Source: JAUILA01 sp050289805 (GTDB taxonomy: Bacteria > Bacteroidota > Bacteroidia > Cytophagales > Cyclobacteriaceae). Taken from it: a stretch of 64,000 nucleotides of DNA. Below are positions 7,842 through 17,138 of this stretch, one piece after another (the first letter of the stretch is position 1; each line of letters opens with the position of its first letter). The DNA lies in assembly GCA_050289805.1 (NCBI GenBank), contig JBNKGL010000002.1, positions 124,001-188,000 of the forward strand. The letters run 5' to 3'. The translations under genes and the position numbers were made by a program. The notes under the pieces are model-generated. The model was not told the origin of the DNA. It ran no database searches and worked only from the letters and a program-made list of their open reading frames with translations.

Positions 7842-9590
7842 ATGAAGAAAGTATCTTACCTGATCGTTGTTGTCTTTATTTTTATTTCGGGGGTTTTACA
7901 GGCTCAGATTAATTACCAGCAGCAATACCTGAATGCCAAGGATCTGTATAAGCAAGGGCAATACGCCCTGGCGATGGAGGCATTCAAGCCGCTGATCAAA
8001 CGGGATCCTCAGAATCCGTTTGCTGCCTACGCATCCTATTATCTTGGGGTGTCAACCTATAAGGCAGGGTATACAGACCTGGCCCAGGATGTTTTTGTTC
8101 AAACGCGTGAGCGCTTTCCCAACTGGTCCCGGATAGATGAGGTGAATTACTGGCTGGCCATAACATATTTTGATAATGATGATGATATTCTGGCCATGAA
8201 TGTTATTTCAGGTATCAAAAACCCGCAGATAAAGCAGGATAGTGAGGGACTTATCTATAACTACCTGATGCCTGATGCCACACCATCAGATATGAAGGCC
8301 ATTTATGATCGATATAAATTGCCGGTGATCGGCAAGATATATGCAGCCAAATTGAGTACGGCGGCACTGGATCAGGACGGACGGGAGACTCTTGAAAATC
8401 TTGTAAACACCTACAACCTTGACCCGGACAAGTACCTGGCTTCAGTACATACCTCCGAGCTAAAGGATTCATACAAAGTGGCTGTGATGATGCCTTTTCT
8501 TGTGAAATCACTGAAGCCGAATGACAAAAAAAGGGTAAATGAGTTTGTGATTGATCTTTACAAGGGACTTCGTATGGGCTTTGACAGTTTGCGAAAGACC
8601 GGGGTGAACATCGAAGTATTTGCGTATGATACGCAACGGGATACAACCGCAACACGTGCTATTCTTCAGCAGGATGAATTGAAGGGTATGGATCTGATTA
8701 TCGGTCCGTTATTTCCCGGGCCAACAAAGATGGTGAATGAATTCAGTCACCAATACGGAATTAACATGTTCAATCCGCTTACCAGCGCCCCGGACTTCAT
8801 CAATGATAATCCGTTTTACTTCATGTACAACCCATCCGTTTTAACCATCGGGGAGGTAATGGCGAACTATACTTTTGAGAAATACGGAGATAAACCAGGA
8901 ATTGTAATGTACGGTGAGACCAGTAATGACCGGTTACTTGCACAGGCATATGCAGATCATTACAATGAGCTGGGAGGTAAGCTTTCAATTGTTGTGGGTA
9001 TTGACAAGGACAGAACACGGGAAATACTTGAAATTCTTCTATCCAGCGAGAGTATTAAAGAAGCAGCCTCCGAAGAGGGCCGTGAAAATATGGCTATTCA
9101 ATCTGATAGTATCGGGCATATTTTTGTGGCATCATCAAACAGCCTGATTTTTTCAAAGGTGATTAGTGCGGTTGAGACTCGCGGTGATTCCATCAAAATA
9201 ATCGGGTCGGCCGACTGGATGGAGCAACCGGTTGTTAATTATGAAGTTTACGAAAGACTTGGCGTTACGATGTATGCCCCGGGCTTCGTAAATAAGCAGC
9301 AGCCGGGTTATGCGGACTTCCGTAAAAAATATATAAGAAAACACAGGGAGGTGCCTTCAGATTATTCGGAGAAGGGATTTGAAATCGCAATGTTTTTGGG
9401 ACAAAGCCTGAAAAATTATGGAAATTTCCCACAGGTCGGATGGATGGAAGCCGGGAAGATGAAAGGAGCGATTACCAATGGATTCGAGTACAGGAATGCA
9501 CAGGACAACCAGTTGGTTCCGATTCTTGAAATCGGTGGAAACAAAATGAAAACGGTGATTGAGACTCGTCCGATGGAGGAAAGTAAATGA
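7842..9590 (+). CDS. Exported TPR plus type 1 periplasmic-binding protein (LpoA-like layout)
   Basis: A 582-aa exported protein with a signal peptide ending VLQAQ (about residue 22). Residues about 25-150 look like TPR/BamD-type helical repeats (QQQYLNAKDLYKQGQYALAM, FAAYASYYLGVSTYKAGY). Residues about 210-570 resemble a type 1 periplasmic-binding domain (YKVAVMMPFLV, MDLIIGPLFPG, GYADFRKKYI). This order is the layout of LpoA, the outer-membrane activator of peptidoglycan synthase PBP1A in Gammaproteobacteria, and of LysM/PBP1 proteins in Bacteroidota. No lipobox or LysM domain is evident. An amino-acid ABC transporter receptor is the alternative, but no transporter genes are nearby. It is coupled to guaA (7-base gap) and hemL (ATGA overlap). 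Confidence 0.72.
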   Translation: MKKVSYLIVVVFIFISGVLQAQINYQQQYLNAKDLYKQGQYALAMEAFKPLIKRDPQNPFAAYASYYLGVSTYKAGYTDLAQDVFVQTRERFPNWSRIDEVNYWLAITYFDNDDDILAMNVISGIKNPQIKQDSEGLIYNYLMPDATPSDMKAIYDRYKLPVIGKIYAAKLSTAALDQDGRETLENLVNTYNLDPDKYLASVHTSELKDSYKVAVMMPFLVKSLKPNDKKRVNEFVIDLYKGLRMGFDSLRKTGVNIEVFAYDTQRDTTATRAILQQDELKGMDLIIGPLFPGPTKMVNEFSHQYGINMFNPLTSAPDFINDNPFYFMYNPSVLTIGEVMANYTFEKYGDKPGIVMYGETSNDRLLAQAYADHYNELGGKLSIVVGIDKDRTREILEILLSSESIKEAASEEGRENMAIQSDSIGHIFVASSNSLIFSKVISAVETRGDSIKIIGSADWMEQPVVNYEVYERLGVTMYAPGFVNKQQPGYADFRKKYIRKHREVPSDYSEKGFEIAMFLGQSLKNYGNFPQVGWMEAGKMKGAITNGFEYRNAQDNQLVPILEIGGNKMKTVIETRPMEESK

Positions 9591-10876
9591 TAACCGAACG
9601 CAGCAAAAAACTTTTCGAAGAGGCAAAGAAATTTATACCCGGAGGCGTAAATTCACCTGTACGCGCTTTTAAAGCCGTTGGCGGAGATCCACTATTTATA
9701 CGCCGCGCAGAAGGTGCCTATGTTTATGATGAGGATGGCAATAAGTTCGTGGAACTCATCAATTCCTGGGGCCCCATGATCCTGGGACATTCCCACCCGA
9801 TCATTGAGGATGCTGTTAGGGAGGCCATTCATGATTCCCTGTCCTTCGGCGCTCCTACCGAAAAGGAAGTTCAGATGGCCGGTTTGATTACTCAAATGGT
9901 CCCTTCTGTTGAAAAAGTGCGGATGGTAAATTCCGGTACGGAAGCTACCATGTCGGCAATACGAGTTGCGAGGGGCTTTACGGCAAGAAACAAGATCATT
10001 AAATTTGATGGCTGTTATCATGGCCATGGAGATTCTTTTCTCATCGCGGCCGGTAGCGGCGCCATGACCATGGGCACTCCCGATAGTCCGGGAGTTACGC
10101 CTGGCACTGCTGCTGATACCTTAATTGCCAGATTCAACGACCTGGACTCTGTGGAGAAGCTTGTGCTGGAGAATCCGGATGAAATAGCTGCCATCATTGT
10201 GGAGCCTGTTGCCGGAAATATGGGATGTGTACTCCCTTCGGCTGGTTTTCTTGAAGGTCTCAGGTCAATATGTGATAAGGCCGGCATTGTACTTATTTTT
10301 GACGAGGTGATGACGGGGTTTCGTCTGTCACAGGGCGGTGCCCAGGAACGCCTTGAAGTAGAGCCCGACATGACTACCCTCGGAAAGATAATTGGAGGAG
10401 GAATGCCCGTGGGAGCCTATGGAGGCCGAAAGGAAATCATGGATTTCGTTTCGCCCCAGGGTCCTGTCTACCAGGCAGGCACACTATCCGGAAATCCCGT
10501 TGCCATGGCAGCCGGACTTTCAGTACTTCGGTATTTGCGTAACCATCCTGAGGTCTATACCCGGATCGAAGAGACTACCCATACCATTGTTTCAGGGTAT
10601 AGGGAAATTTTAAACGAGATCGGAAAGGACTATACCATCAATACGATCGGATCCATGGTAAGCCTGTTTTTTTCGGAAGAACCGGTAATTGATATGGACT
10701 CAGCAAAGAAATGTGATACAGCATTGTTCGGAAGATATTTCAGGGGAATGCTCGAGAAAGGGGTATACCTGGCACCATCGCAGTTCGAATCATTATTCAT
10801 TTCCACAGCGATCACACCAACAGAAACAGATCATATTCTCTCCGCGACCAGGGAAGTGATGAGATCCATTCATTAA
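9587..10876 (+). CDS. hemL: Glutamate-1-semialdehyde 2,1-aminomutase
   Basis: A full-length 429-aa PLP-dependent class III aminotransferase-fold enzyme that converts glutamate-1-semialdehyde to 5-aminolevulinate in the C5 route to tetrapyrroles. Visible signatures are FIPGGVNSPVRAF near the N-terminus, NSGTEATMSAIR, GCYHGHGD, the IFDEVMTGFR motif and the PLP lysine Lys267 in TTLGKIIGGGMPVGAYGG. Its ATG overlaps the stop of the LpoA-like gene in an ATGA, which indicates translational coupling. At the 3' end it meets the DUF3667 gene head-on: the stop codons of the two genes share the palindrome TTAA (10873-10876). Confidence 0.97.
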   Translation: MITERSKKLFEEAKKFIPGGVNSPVRAFKAVGGDPLFIRRAEGAYVYDEDGNKFVELINSWGPMILGHSHPIIEDAVREAIHDSLSFGAPTEKEVQMAGLITQMVPSVEKVRMVNSGTEATMSAIRVARGFTARNKIIKFDGCYHGHGDSFLIAAGSGAMTMGTPDSPGVTPGTAADTLIARFNDLDSVEKLVLENPDEIAAIIVEPVAGNMGCVLPSAGFLEGLRSICDKAGIVLIFDEVMTGFRLSQGGAQERLEVEPDMTTLGKIIGGGMPVGAYGGRKEIMDFVSPQGPVYQAGTLSGNPVAMAAGLSVLRYLRNHPEVYTRIEETTHTIVSGYREILNEIGKDYTINTIGSMVSLFFSEEPVIDMDSAKKCDTALFGRYFRGMLEKGVYLAPSQFESLFISTAITPTETDHILSATREVMRSIH

Positions 10877-12096
10877 TACATCATGAATGATGCAATCATT
10901 TCAAGGATGAAAAAGGTTGTGATCAGGATCAGGTAGATGAAGCCGACCAAATTGAATTTCACAAGTGTTTTAAACCATCCCTGCTTGTAAACACGCAAAA
11001 ATGAAATGTATGCATATGTGGTAACCAAAACGTAAACCAGGAAATTGATGAAAGAACTTACGCCATCACTTTCAATCACGAAATAAGTAAAGATCAGGGT
11101 TAGTCCGTAGGTGAAGTAGGCAAAGGAGTGAAGATGAAAACCATGAATGATGTGATTTATGTAGAGAAAAGGTCGACGAATGTACAGCAATTTTAAGGCG
11201 CCCGCGAAAATAGGGATTAAGATCAGCATCATGATTGGCAGGTTTTTAACGATATAGGCTCCTACCTGTTCCCTCTCAGCCCTCATTATTTTAATCCCCT
11301 GCGTGGAAGCATAGCGCTCAAATCCCGTAATGGGCTCCGTACTCAAAGAGTCTATAATCTGCTCTTCGGAAAGCTCATCATTTTTGGACATCTCATATAA
11401 CTTTTCGAACTGCTCAAACAGGAAGAAGTTGGAGGACGTATCAACACTGATGCTGGTTTTAACCGGATCATTTAAGCCCGTAATATCCATTTTCATTATA
11501 GAGCTTGAGTCCTGGGGGTCAAGCAGCAGCGAGTCCAGCATAAACGCATTCAGATTATTCTGAAGTTTTGCTCGTTCTTCTGCAGTTGTATTTTCCCGGA
11601 TTGCACGGGAAAGAGTTTTGTAATCGGCCTCTCCGCTTTCATCCATTTCCTGCAAAACCTCTTCCATGGATTTGGCAGACAGGGTTTCTTTCAGAACTTC
11701 CCTGTCTTTTTTGTCGAGAAAAGAAAGGTTTGCAGTGTCCTCAACTGATTTCTGAAATTGACTCGTCTGCTGCAGCATATCCTTCACCACGAGCGTGCAC
11801 ACGAAGAAATAGAATAAACTGACAATTAGGTACACCCGCAAAGGATGCGCATAGGTCATGCGCTTACCTTCCATATATTTATTGGTCAGAAAACCAGGCT
11901 TAAACAAAAACGGACCCGCACTCTTGGCGAACCGTGAATCAAAGGCGAAATAGTTTGAAAAGAAATCATTGATCAGGGTTCCGAAAGAAACATTATTGTC
12001 GTTATTTTCCTGTCCGCACAGGGGACAATAATTATAAGTGCCGTCAAGTGACGCACCGCAGTTAAGGCAATTATTTTGCTTTCTTCTGATTTTCAT
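10873..12096 (-). CDS. DUF3667 membrane protein with an N-terminal zinc ribbon
   Basis: A 407-aa protein of the Bacteroidota family DUF3667. It starts with a four-cysteine zinc ribbon (Cys10, Cys13, Cys24, Cys27: CLNCGAS and CPLCGQ), followed by the family segment GTLINDFFSNYFAFDSRF and the hydrophobic HPLRVYLIVSLFYFFVCTLV. A long polar, acidic central region (about 110-270) is probably outside the membrane. Several membrane segments follow in the C-terminal third, including LPIMMLILIPIFAGALKLLY. The function is unknown. It has no obvious operon partner, and its stop overlaps that of hemL. Confidence 0.8.
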   Translation of the reverse strand: MKIRRKQNNCLNCGASLDGTYNYCPLCGQENNDNNVSFGTLINDFFSNYFAFDSRFAKSAGPFLFKPGFLTNKYMEGKRMTYAHPLRVYLIVSLFYFFVCTLVVKDMLQQTSQFQKSVEDTANLSFLDKKDREVLKETLSAKSMEEVLQEMDESGEADYKTLSRAIRENTTAEERAKLQNNLNAFMLDSLLLDPQDSSSIMKMDITGLNDPVKTSISVDTSSNFFLFEQFEKLYEMSKNDELSEEQIIDSLSTEPITGFERYASTQGIKIMRAEREQVGAYIVKNLPIMMLILIPIFAGALKLLYIRRPFLYINHIIHGFHLHSFAYFTYGLTLIFTYFVIESDGVSSFINFLVYVLVTTYAYISFLRVYKQGWFKTLVKFNLVGFIYLILITTFFILEMIASFMMY

Positions 12097-12306
12097 GGCA
12101 TAATTATCACCGGAAAATATTAAAAAATATGATCAATCCGGGTGAATCGTGAAAAAATACTTGGCTCGGTTACGAATCTGAATTTAGTGTCATAAATAGA
12201 GTGCCTCGTAAGGTATAGTGCATTTTTGTGTTGTTTGACTAGGAAAAATGCCTTACATTGGACATTATTTTATAATACGATCGTATCATTTTTTAACTTG
12301 GAGTTC

Positions 12307-13338
12307 GTGAAGAAGTTATTGTTATTTTTTGCTTCGCTGTGCTTTATTTCATTTTCCCAAGCACAGGACCGTCGGGATAAAGTGCCTGTAACATACGAGG
12401 AGCTTTACGATGAGCCATATTCAATCAGTAAGCTTTTTGTTCATTTTCAACCTATTTACGGTGAATTATGGAAAGCGAATGTAAACGCAGGTTTCGGATT
12501 GGAGGCTACTTATATCTGGAAGGACAAGATGACTTTCCGTGCTCATGCCCGGAAAAGTTATACCCGAAAGTTTGATCTTTCCAGGGATCTCGCGGAGCGC
12601 AATAATGATATGGAGAATGAAGCCAATATTTTCAACCTGTATGAATTCGGCGCAACATACCATTTGAAAGATTACGAAAAGAGCTCCACCACTAAAATGG
12701 TATTGTATAAAAAGAGTTATAAGGATGGTAAATGGGCCGCCAGGGTGCCCTTAAATGCTGAAGTACCCTGTACACTGCGTAAAATTGTAGGCATCCGACT
12801 CGGCGGAATATTTTATGATACTTCCGTAGATTTGAAGAGTGCGCTCGAAGATCAGGGCGGATCCGTAACAGATTTTGTAAACGCAGAGGGAAACCCATTA
12901 CCCGCTACACTACCGGATGAATTCGGTGATCCCCGGGATATTTTTGTTTACGGTAATATGGCCGGTGCAGGTGTATATGTAGGATCATCCATTACCTGGA
13001 TACGCAATGTCGCTGTCGATTTCGATAATAATTACCAGGAAGGTGTTGATGACCTGATCCTGACCGCCTTCTTTGACCTGATCATTACACCCAAACTTAC
13101 AGTGGATGATGTATTCTTCCAGGATGAACCCTATGCTACCGATGTTGTTGAAACAAGCAAGGTAGGATTCAGACTCGGACTGGAAGGTAAATTTAACCGA
13201 ACGCTGTCATGGGCATACGGTGGAGAAATTGGCATGCGTCCCGGCCTGAAAAAGCGGGGCTTCTACGCAGCGATCAAAGTAAGTTTCCCGGTATTTTCTA
13301 CGAATCTTGACTATTCTGTAGAGGCCTTCGGCAAATAA
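12307..13338 (+). CDS. Exported protein of unknown function, possibly a beta-barrel
   Basis: A 343-aa protein that I do not recognise. I chose the GTG at 12307 because it begins a standard signal peptide (KKLLLFFASLCFISFSQAQ) and has GGAG three bases upstream. The in-frame ATG at 12226 would put 27 unusual residues in front. The mature part has many alternating aromatic and small residues typical of outer-membrane strands (LEATYIWKDKMTFRAHARKS, FNLYEFGATYHL, AGAGVYVGSSITWIRNVAVD, GFYAAIKVSFPVF). No cysteine-based motif or enzyme signature is visible. It stands alone, and its stop is two bases from that of the convergent OsmC gene. Confidence 0.65.
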   Translation: MKKLLLFFASLCFISFSQAQDRRDKVPVTYEELYDEPYSISKLFVHFQPIYGELWKANVNAGFGLEATYIWKDKMTFRAHARKSYTRKFDLSRDLAERNNDMENEANIFNLYEFGATYHLKDYEKSSTTKMVLYKKSYKDGKWAARVPLNAEVPCTLRKIVGIRLGGIFYDTSVDLKSALEDQGGSVTDFVNAEGNPLPATLPDEFGDPRDIFVYGNMAGAGVYVGSSITWIRNVAVDFDNNYQEGVDDLILTAFFDLIITPKLTVDDVFFQDEPYATDVVETSKVGFRLGLEGKFNRTLSWAYGGEIGMRPGLKKRGFYAAIKVSFPVFSTNLDYSVEAFGK

Positions 13339-13340
13339 AA

Positions 13341-13757
13341 CTACTCTTTTTCCAGGAGTCCCCGACGTATTTCACAGGAAGCGGTGATACCTGCTTTCAG
13401 GGAATCTGCTACCGAGCAATACTTTTCAAGGCTTAGGGTTATTATTTTCTGAACTTCTTCCATTTCAGCATCAGGAGAAGTAATAATGAAAAGCAGCCGA
13501 ATGGCAGTATAACTTCTCGGAGGGTTTTCGTTTCGGTCGCCTTCCGCGCGAATTTCCATAGCCTCCAGGGTTTTTCTCCTTTTTTTGATCATCAGTGCAA
13601 CTTCAACAGCTACACAGCCAGACAAGGCAGATAAAACCAATTCCATAGGCCCAAGATGTTCCTTGTCACCTTCCCGCATATCAATTCTGGCCGAATGCCC
13701 ATAGTCGTTCTGCGCGTTGTATACATAATCTGTAATATGTGTTGTCGTGATAGCCAT
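13341..13757 (-). CDS. OsmC/Ohr-family peroxidase-like protein
   Basis: A 138-aa OsmC-family protein. The two redox cysteines of the family are present: Cys48 in SALSGCVAVEV and Cys114 in LEKYCSVADSL. Members reduce organic hydroperoxides with thiols; subgroups differ in substrate, and I cannot assign one. The protein is cytoplasmic and of usual length. Its start is only 20 bases from the divergent apt start, so the two must share a very compact promoter region or one must start inside the other's gene. Confidence 0.88.
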   Translation of the reverse strand: MAITTTHITDYVYNAQNDYGHSARIDMREGDKEHLGPMELVLSALSGCVAVEVALMIKKRRKTLEAMEIRAEGDRNENPPRSYTAIRLLFIITSPDAEMEEVQKIITLSLEKYCSVADSLKAGITASCEIRRGLLEKE

Positions 13758-13777
13758 TCAATTGGTATTTTAGTTCT

Positions 13778-14308
13778 ATGAAAGATCTTTCCAAAATTAA
13801 AAGTAAAATTCGGGATATCAGGAATTTTCCGAAAGAAGGAATCATTTTTAAGGATATTACACCTTTGCTTGCCGATCATGAATCATGCGCGGATGTCGTA
13901 AGCGCGCTTGCCGAGCCCTTTAAAAATGACCCTCCCGATGCGATTGCCGGTATCGAATCACGTGGATTTTTATTTGGGATGCTGTTAGCAATGCATTTTG
14001 GTGTGCCTTTTATACCTGTACGTAAGTCAGGGAAATTACCCTATGAAAAGATCTCTCATTCCTATGCGCTGGAATACGGAGAAGCAACCATTGAAATACA
14101 TACAGATGCCTTACAGCCCGGTTGCAAGGTCCTGATTCATGATGATCTCCTGGCGACGGGGGGAACGGCGGCAGCAGCAGCTAAACTGGTGGAAAAACTG
14201 GAGGGCAAAGTGCATGGATATTCCTTTCTGATTGAATTGTCATTTTTAAACGGACGGGATACCTTATCGAAGGGTCCGGTTCATTCGATTATTCCCGTTG
14301 AAAATTGA
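13778..14308 (+). CDS. apt: Adenine phosphoribosyltransferase
   Basis: A 176-aa enzyme of purine salvage (adenine plus PRPP to AMP). The N-terminus SKIRDIRNFPKEGIIFKDIT and the segment AGIESRGFLFG are characteristic of Apt, and the PRPP-binding loop reads VLIHDDLLATGGTAAAA. The length matches the family. The LON-domain gene follows after 32 bases on the same strand and may be co-transcribed. Confidence 0.96.
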   Translation: MKDLSKIKSKIRDIRNFPKEGIIFKDITPLLADHESCADVVSALAEPFKNDPPDAIAGIESRGFLFGMLLAMHFGVPFIPVRKSGKLPYEKISHSYALEYGEATIEIHTDALQPGCKVLIHDDLLATGGTAAAAAKLVEKLEGKVHGYSFLIELSFLNGRDTLSKGPVHSIIPVEN

Positions 14309-14340
14309 AACAATGTCCATCGACGGGTGTTAAAAGTTAA

Positions 14341-14928
14341 ATGCATGAGACAAAGAAATTTCCAATATTTCCATTAAGTATTTTGCCATTGCCAGGCGAA
14401 ATCGTGCCGTTGCATATTTTCGAACCGAGGTACCGGCAATTACTGGAAGATGTGGAAGCAGGAGAGGGGCAATTTGGTATTTTATATTCCGGACTTAACA
14501 ATCGTTATCAGTTAGGAACAATTTTGAACCTGGAACGGGTGATCAAGAGACATCCCACTGGGGAATCAGACATCGTATGCCGCGGAGGGGACATTTTCCT
14601 TCTCATCGATTATTTTATGCAGTTTCCCGGCAAGCTCTATCCCGGAGGTAACATACATATACTTGACTTTCCCGACTTCCAGGTTGGAGGTGAACTCGAT
14701 ACCCTTTTCCGGGCGTATATGTCAGATAAGGATCAAAAGGACCTCGGAACGAGTATGATGATTCATGATGTAGCCAATGAACTGGATCTTGATATACAGG
14801 ACAGGCTTGCATACCTTCAGATTCTTCAAAAAGAAAAACGGGAGAAATTCCTTTACGAGCGGGTACGCTTCAGGAAGCACATCCTTGATCAGGAATCGAA
14901 AACCAATAAATTTTTTATCTATAATTAA
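14341..14928 (+). CDS. LON-protease N-terminal-domain protein
   Basis: A 195-aa protein consisting essentially of a LON substrate-binding domain. It starts with the typical FPIFPLSILPLPGEIVPLHI followed by FEPRYRQLLEDV, and later LGTILNLERVIKRHPTG. There is no AAA+ or protease domain, so it is a stand-alone domain protein of the kind found widely in bacteria; its role is not established. The C-terminus is helical and charged (LQILQKEKREKFLYERVRF). Its stop codon overlaps that of ffh in a shared TTAA (14925-14928). Confidence 0.88.
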   Translation: MHETKKFPIFPLSILPLPGEIVPLHIFEPRYRQLLEDVEAGEGQFGILYSGLNNRYQLGTILNLERVIKRHPTGESDIVCRGGDIFLLIDYFMQFPGKLYPGGNIHILDFPDFQVGGELDTLFRAYMSDKDQKDLGTSMMIHDVANELDLDIQDRLAYLQILQKEKREKFLYERVRFRKHILDQESKTNKFFIYN

Positions 14929-16256
14929 TTGCCGAAGGGATTGAGCGCATTCATCGCGCGTTTCCCGCCGCCCATTTTATTCATGGTCTTCATTACCTTC
15001 TTCATATCCTGGAATTGCTTCAGCAGATTATTCACTTCCTGAACAGACGTACCGCTTCCTTCTGCGATACGCTTCCTTCTGCTGCCATTAATGATGTCCG
15101 GATTTTCACGTTCCTGAATCGTCATTGATCGAATGATGGCTTCTACGGGCTTGAAGGAGTCGTCGTCAACGTCGATATTCCGTAACGCCTTGCCCATTCC
15201 GGGTATCATTCCAAGCAAGTCCTTAATATTTCCCATTTTTTTGATCTGTTCCAGCTGGGATAGGAAATCGTTGAAATCAAATTGATTCTTGCGAATCTTT
15301 TTGTTCAACCGTCGTGCTTCATCTTCATCAAAGGATTGTTGGGCCTTTTCTACCAGCGAAACGACATCACCCATGCCGAGGATCCTGTTTGCCATTCGGT
15401 CTGGGTAGAATTTATCGATGGCATCCATCTTTTCCCCTGTACTGATGAACTTGATGGGTTTTTCAACAACTCTTCGGATGGATATGGCGGCACCACCACG
15501 TGAGTCACCATCGAGTTTTGTAAGTACAACGCCATCGAAATCCAGTCGTTCATTAAAAGTCTTCGCTGTATTGACAGCATCCTGACCCGTCATGGAATCG
15601 ACAACAAACAATGTTTCTGAAGGATTGAGGGCTTTTTTAAGCGCAGCAATCTCATTCATCATTTCTTCATCCACTGCCAGACGACCGGCGGTATCGACAA
15701 TTACGATCCGTTTGCTGTTTTCTTTGGCAAAGTTGATGGCTTTGTTGGCGATGTCAACCGCATTCTTATTCTCAGGTTCCGCAAAAACTTCAACCCCAAT
15801 CTGCTCACCCAGCACCTGCAGCTGATTAATCGCTGCTGGACGATAAATATCGCAGGCAACGAGCATTACCTGCTTTCCCTGCTTTTTAAGATAATGTGCA
15901 AGCTTGCCGGAGAATGTTGTCTTACCAGAACCCTGCAGACCCGCGATAAGGATTACCGCCGGGTTACCGCTCAGATCAATGTCTTCGTTACTGCCACCCA
16001 TGAGGCGCGTAAGCTCATCATTCGTGATTTTTGTGAGTAACTGACCCGGAGAAACAGCCGTGAGGACATTTTTTCCAAGTGCCTGTTCCTTGATCTCATC
16101 GGTAACTTCCTTCGCAACCTTAAAGTTGACATCGGCATCGATGAGGGCACGTCGGATCTCCTTTACAGTGGTGGCTACGTTCACTTCTGTAATGGTTCCC
16201 TGTCCTTTGAGGGTTTGGAATGCTTTCTCTAGCTTAAGACTTAAATTATCAAACAT
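14925..16256 (-). CDS. ffh: Signal recognition particle protein Ffh
   Basis: A 443-aa SRP54-type GTPase that binds signal sequences and 4.5S RNA and delivers ribosomes to FtsY. The start was taken at MFDNLSLKLEKAF (ATG at 16256); the upstream in-frame ATG would add ten unrelated residues. The N domain (1-~85) is followed by the G domain with GLQGSGKTTFSGKLA, DTAGRLAVD and TKLDGDSRGGAA. The C-terminal methionine-rich M domain contains GSRRKRIAEGSGTSVQEVN, the RNA-binding helix-loop-helix, and ends RAMNALNPFGN. It is transcribed alone and overlaps the LON-domain gene at the stop. Confidence 0.97.
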   Translation of the reverse strand: MFDNLSLKLEKAFQTLKGQGTITEVNVATTVKEIRRALIDADVNFKVAKEVTDEIKEQALGKNVLTAVSPGQLLTKITNDELTRLMGGSNEDIDLSGNPAVILIAGLQGSGKTTFSGKLAHYLKKQGKQVMLVACDIYRPAAINQLQVLGEQIGVEVFAEPENKNAVDIANKAINFAKENSKRIVIVDTAGRLAVDEEMMNEIAALKKALNPSETLFVVDSMTGQDAVNTAKTFNERLDFDGVVLTKLDGDSRGGAAISIRRVVEKPIKFISTGEKMDAIDKFYPDRMANRILGMGDVVSLVEKAQQSFDEDEARRLNKKIRKNQFDFNDFLSQLEQIKKMGNIKDLLGMIPGMGKALRNIDVDDDSFKPVEAIIRSMTIQERENPDIINGSRRKRIAEGSGTSVQEVNNLLKQFQDMKKVMKTMNKMGGGKRAMNALNPFGN

Positions 16257-16485
16257 ACTATTGGATCTTTTTGAATGCTGCGGCATTGCCGGCAGTTTGC
16301 AAAAATAGGGATTTCAGCAGTTTTATGATAATAACACAAATGAATTCATCAGATTTGTACAAAGATCGTTCAAAGCTCATCCGGAGGCGTCGGTGAAGAT
16401 GCAAAATTAACGATGAGATAAGGGCATCTTTATCGAAAGAAGGGGTAATTCCTTATTTTTACTGAAATTAAATTTTTTAATATTC
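16257..16485. other. Divergent intergenic region, ffh / MobA-like gene
   Basis: A 229-base region that should hold promoters for ffh and for the MobA-like gene. I see only AT-rich sequence, without a complete TTG-N20-TAnnTTTG promoter, hairpin or small ORF that I would defend. Confidence 0.4.
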
Positions 16486-17073
16486 GTGATTGAAGCACCT
16501 ATCTACGGTTTAATACTGGCCGGCGGCCCCAGCACCCGAATGGGGGAAAATAAGGCGGAACTTATATATCATGACCGGCCGCAATGGGCCTATTCTGCGC
16601 AGCTGATCGCTCCTTATTGTCGGGAGGTCTACTTTTCAGTGCAGGATGAGAATCAAATACCTGATATGCCGGCAGAATTATTGTTAAAGGACCATTCTGC
16701 AGGAAACGGACCGATAGGCGGGATTCTTGCCGCGCTTGAATCCAATGACCGGGCGGCATGGATGGTCATGGGAATCGATATGCCCGGCGTTGACCGTGCA
16801 TTGATCAACCGGCTTTTCCGGCAGCGTGATGCGAACAAAGTGGTAACCTGCCTGATGAGGGACGGCAAGGCTGAACCACTTCTCAGCATTTGGGAACCAT
16901 CGGTTCTTGACAGTCTTCGCAAATATGCTTCGTCAGGAAAAAGCAGCCTTCGGCAATTTCTCCAGCAACAGGATATTCATACCATCATGATCGATGATGC
17001 AATGTCGTATAAACTTGATAGCATCGATACGCCGGAAGAACGGCAGAATTTTTTGAGGAAGGGGCGAAAATGA
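16486..17073 (+). CDS. MobA-like nucleotidyltransferase
   Basis: A 195-aa protein of the MobA/NTP-transferase family. The nucleotide-binding signature is ILAGGPSTRMGENKAEL at about residues 10-26, followed by GPIGGILAALES and VMGIDMPGVD, where the Asp should bind the metal. MobA attaches GMP to molybdopterin. No other molybdenum-cofactor gene is in the window, so another sugar or cofactor nucleotide substrate is possible. The start is a GTG (16486) with no in-frame ATG nearby. YfhO follows after 65 bases. Confidence 0.75.
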   Translation: MIEAPIYGLILAGGPSTRMGENKAELIYHDRPQWAYSAQLIAPYCREVYFSVQDENQIPDMPAELLLKDHSAGNGPIGGILAALESNDRAAWMVMGIDMPGVDRALINRLFRQRDANKVVTCLMRDGKAEPLLSIWEPSVLDSLRKYASSGKSSLRQFLQQQDIHTIMIDDAMSYKLDSIDTPEERQNFLRKGRK

Positions 17074-17138
17074 TCGCTTCCCGAATTTTTTCACATGATG
17101 ATTCTTTTCTAATTTACAGGTCAGCTTAAGCGTACACT

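Noticed and set aside
16486..17073. Firm assignment as mobA
   Set aside because: The nucleotidyltransferase motif is clear, but no molybdenum-cofactor gene is nearby, so a specific symbol is not justified.
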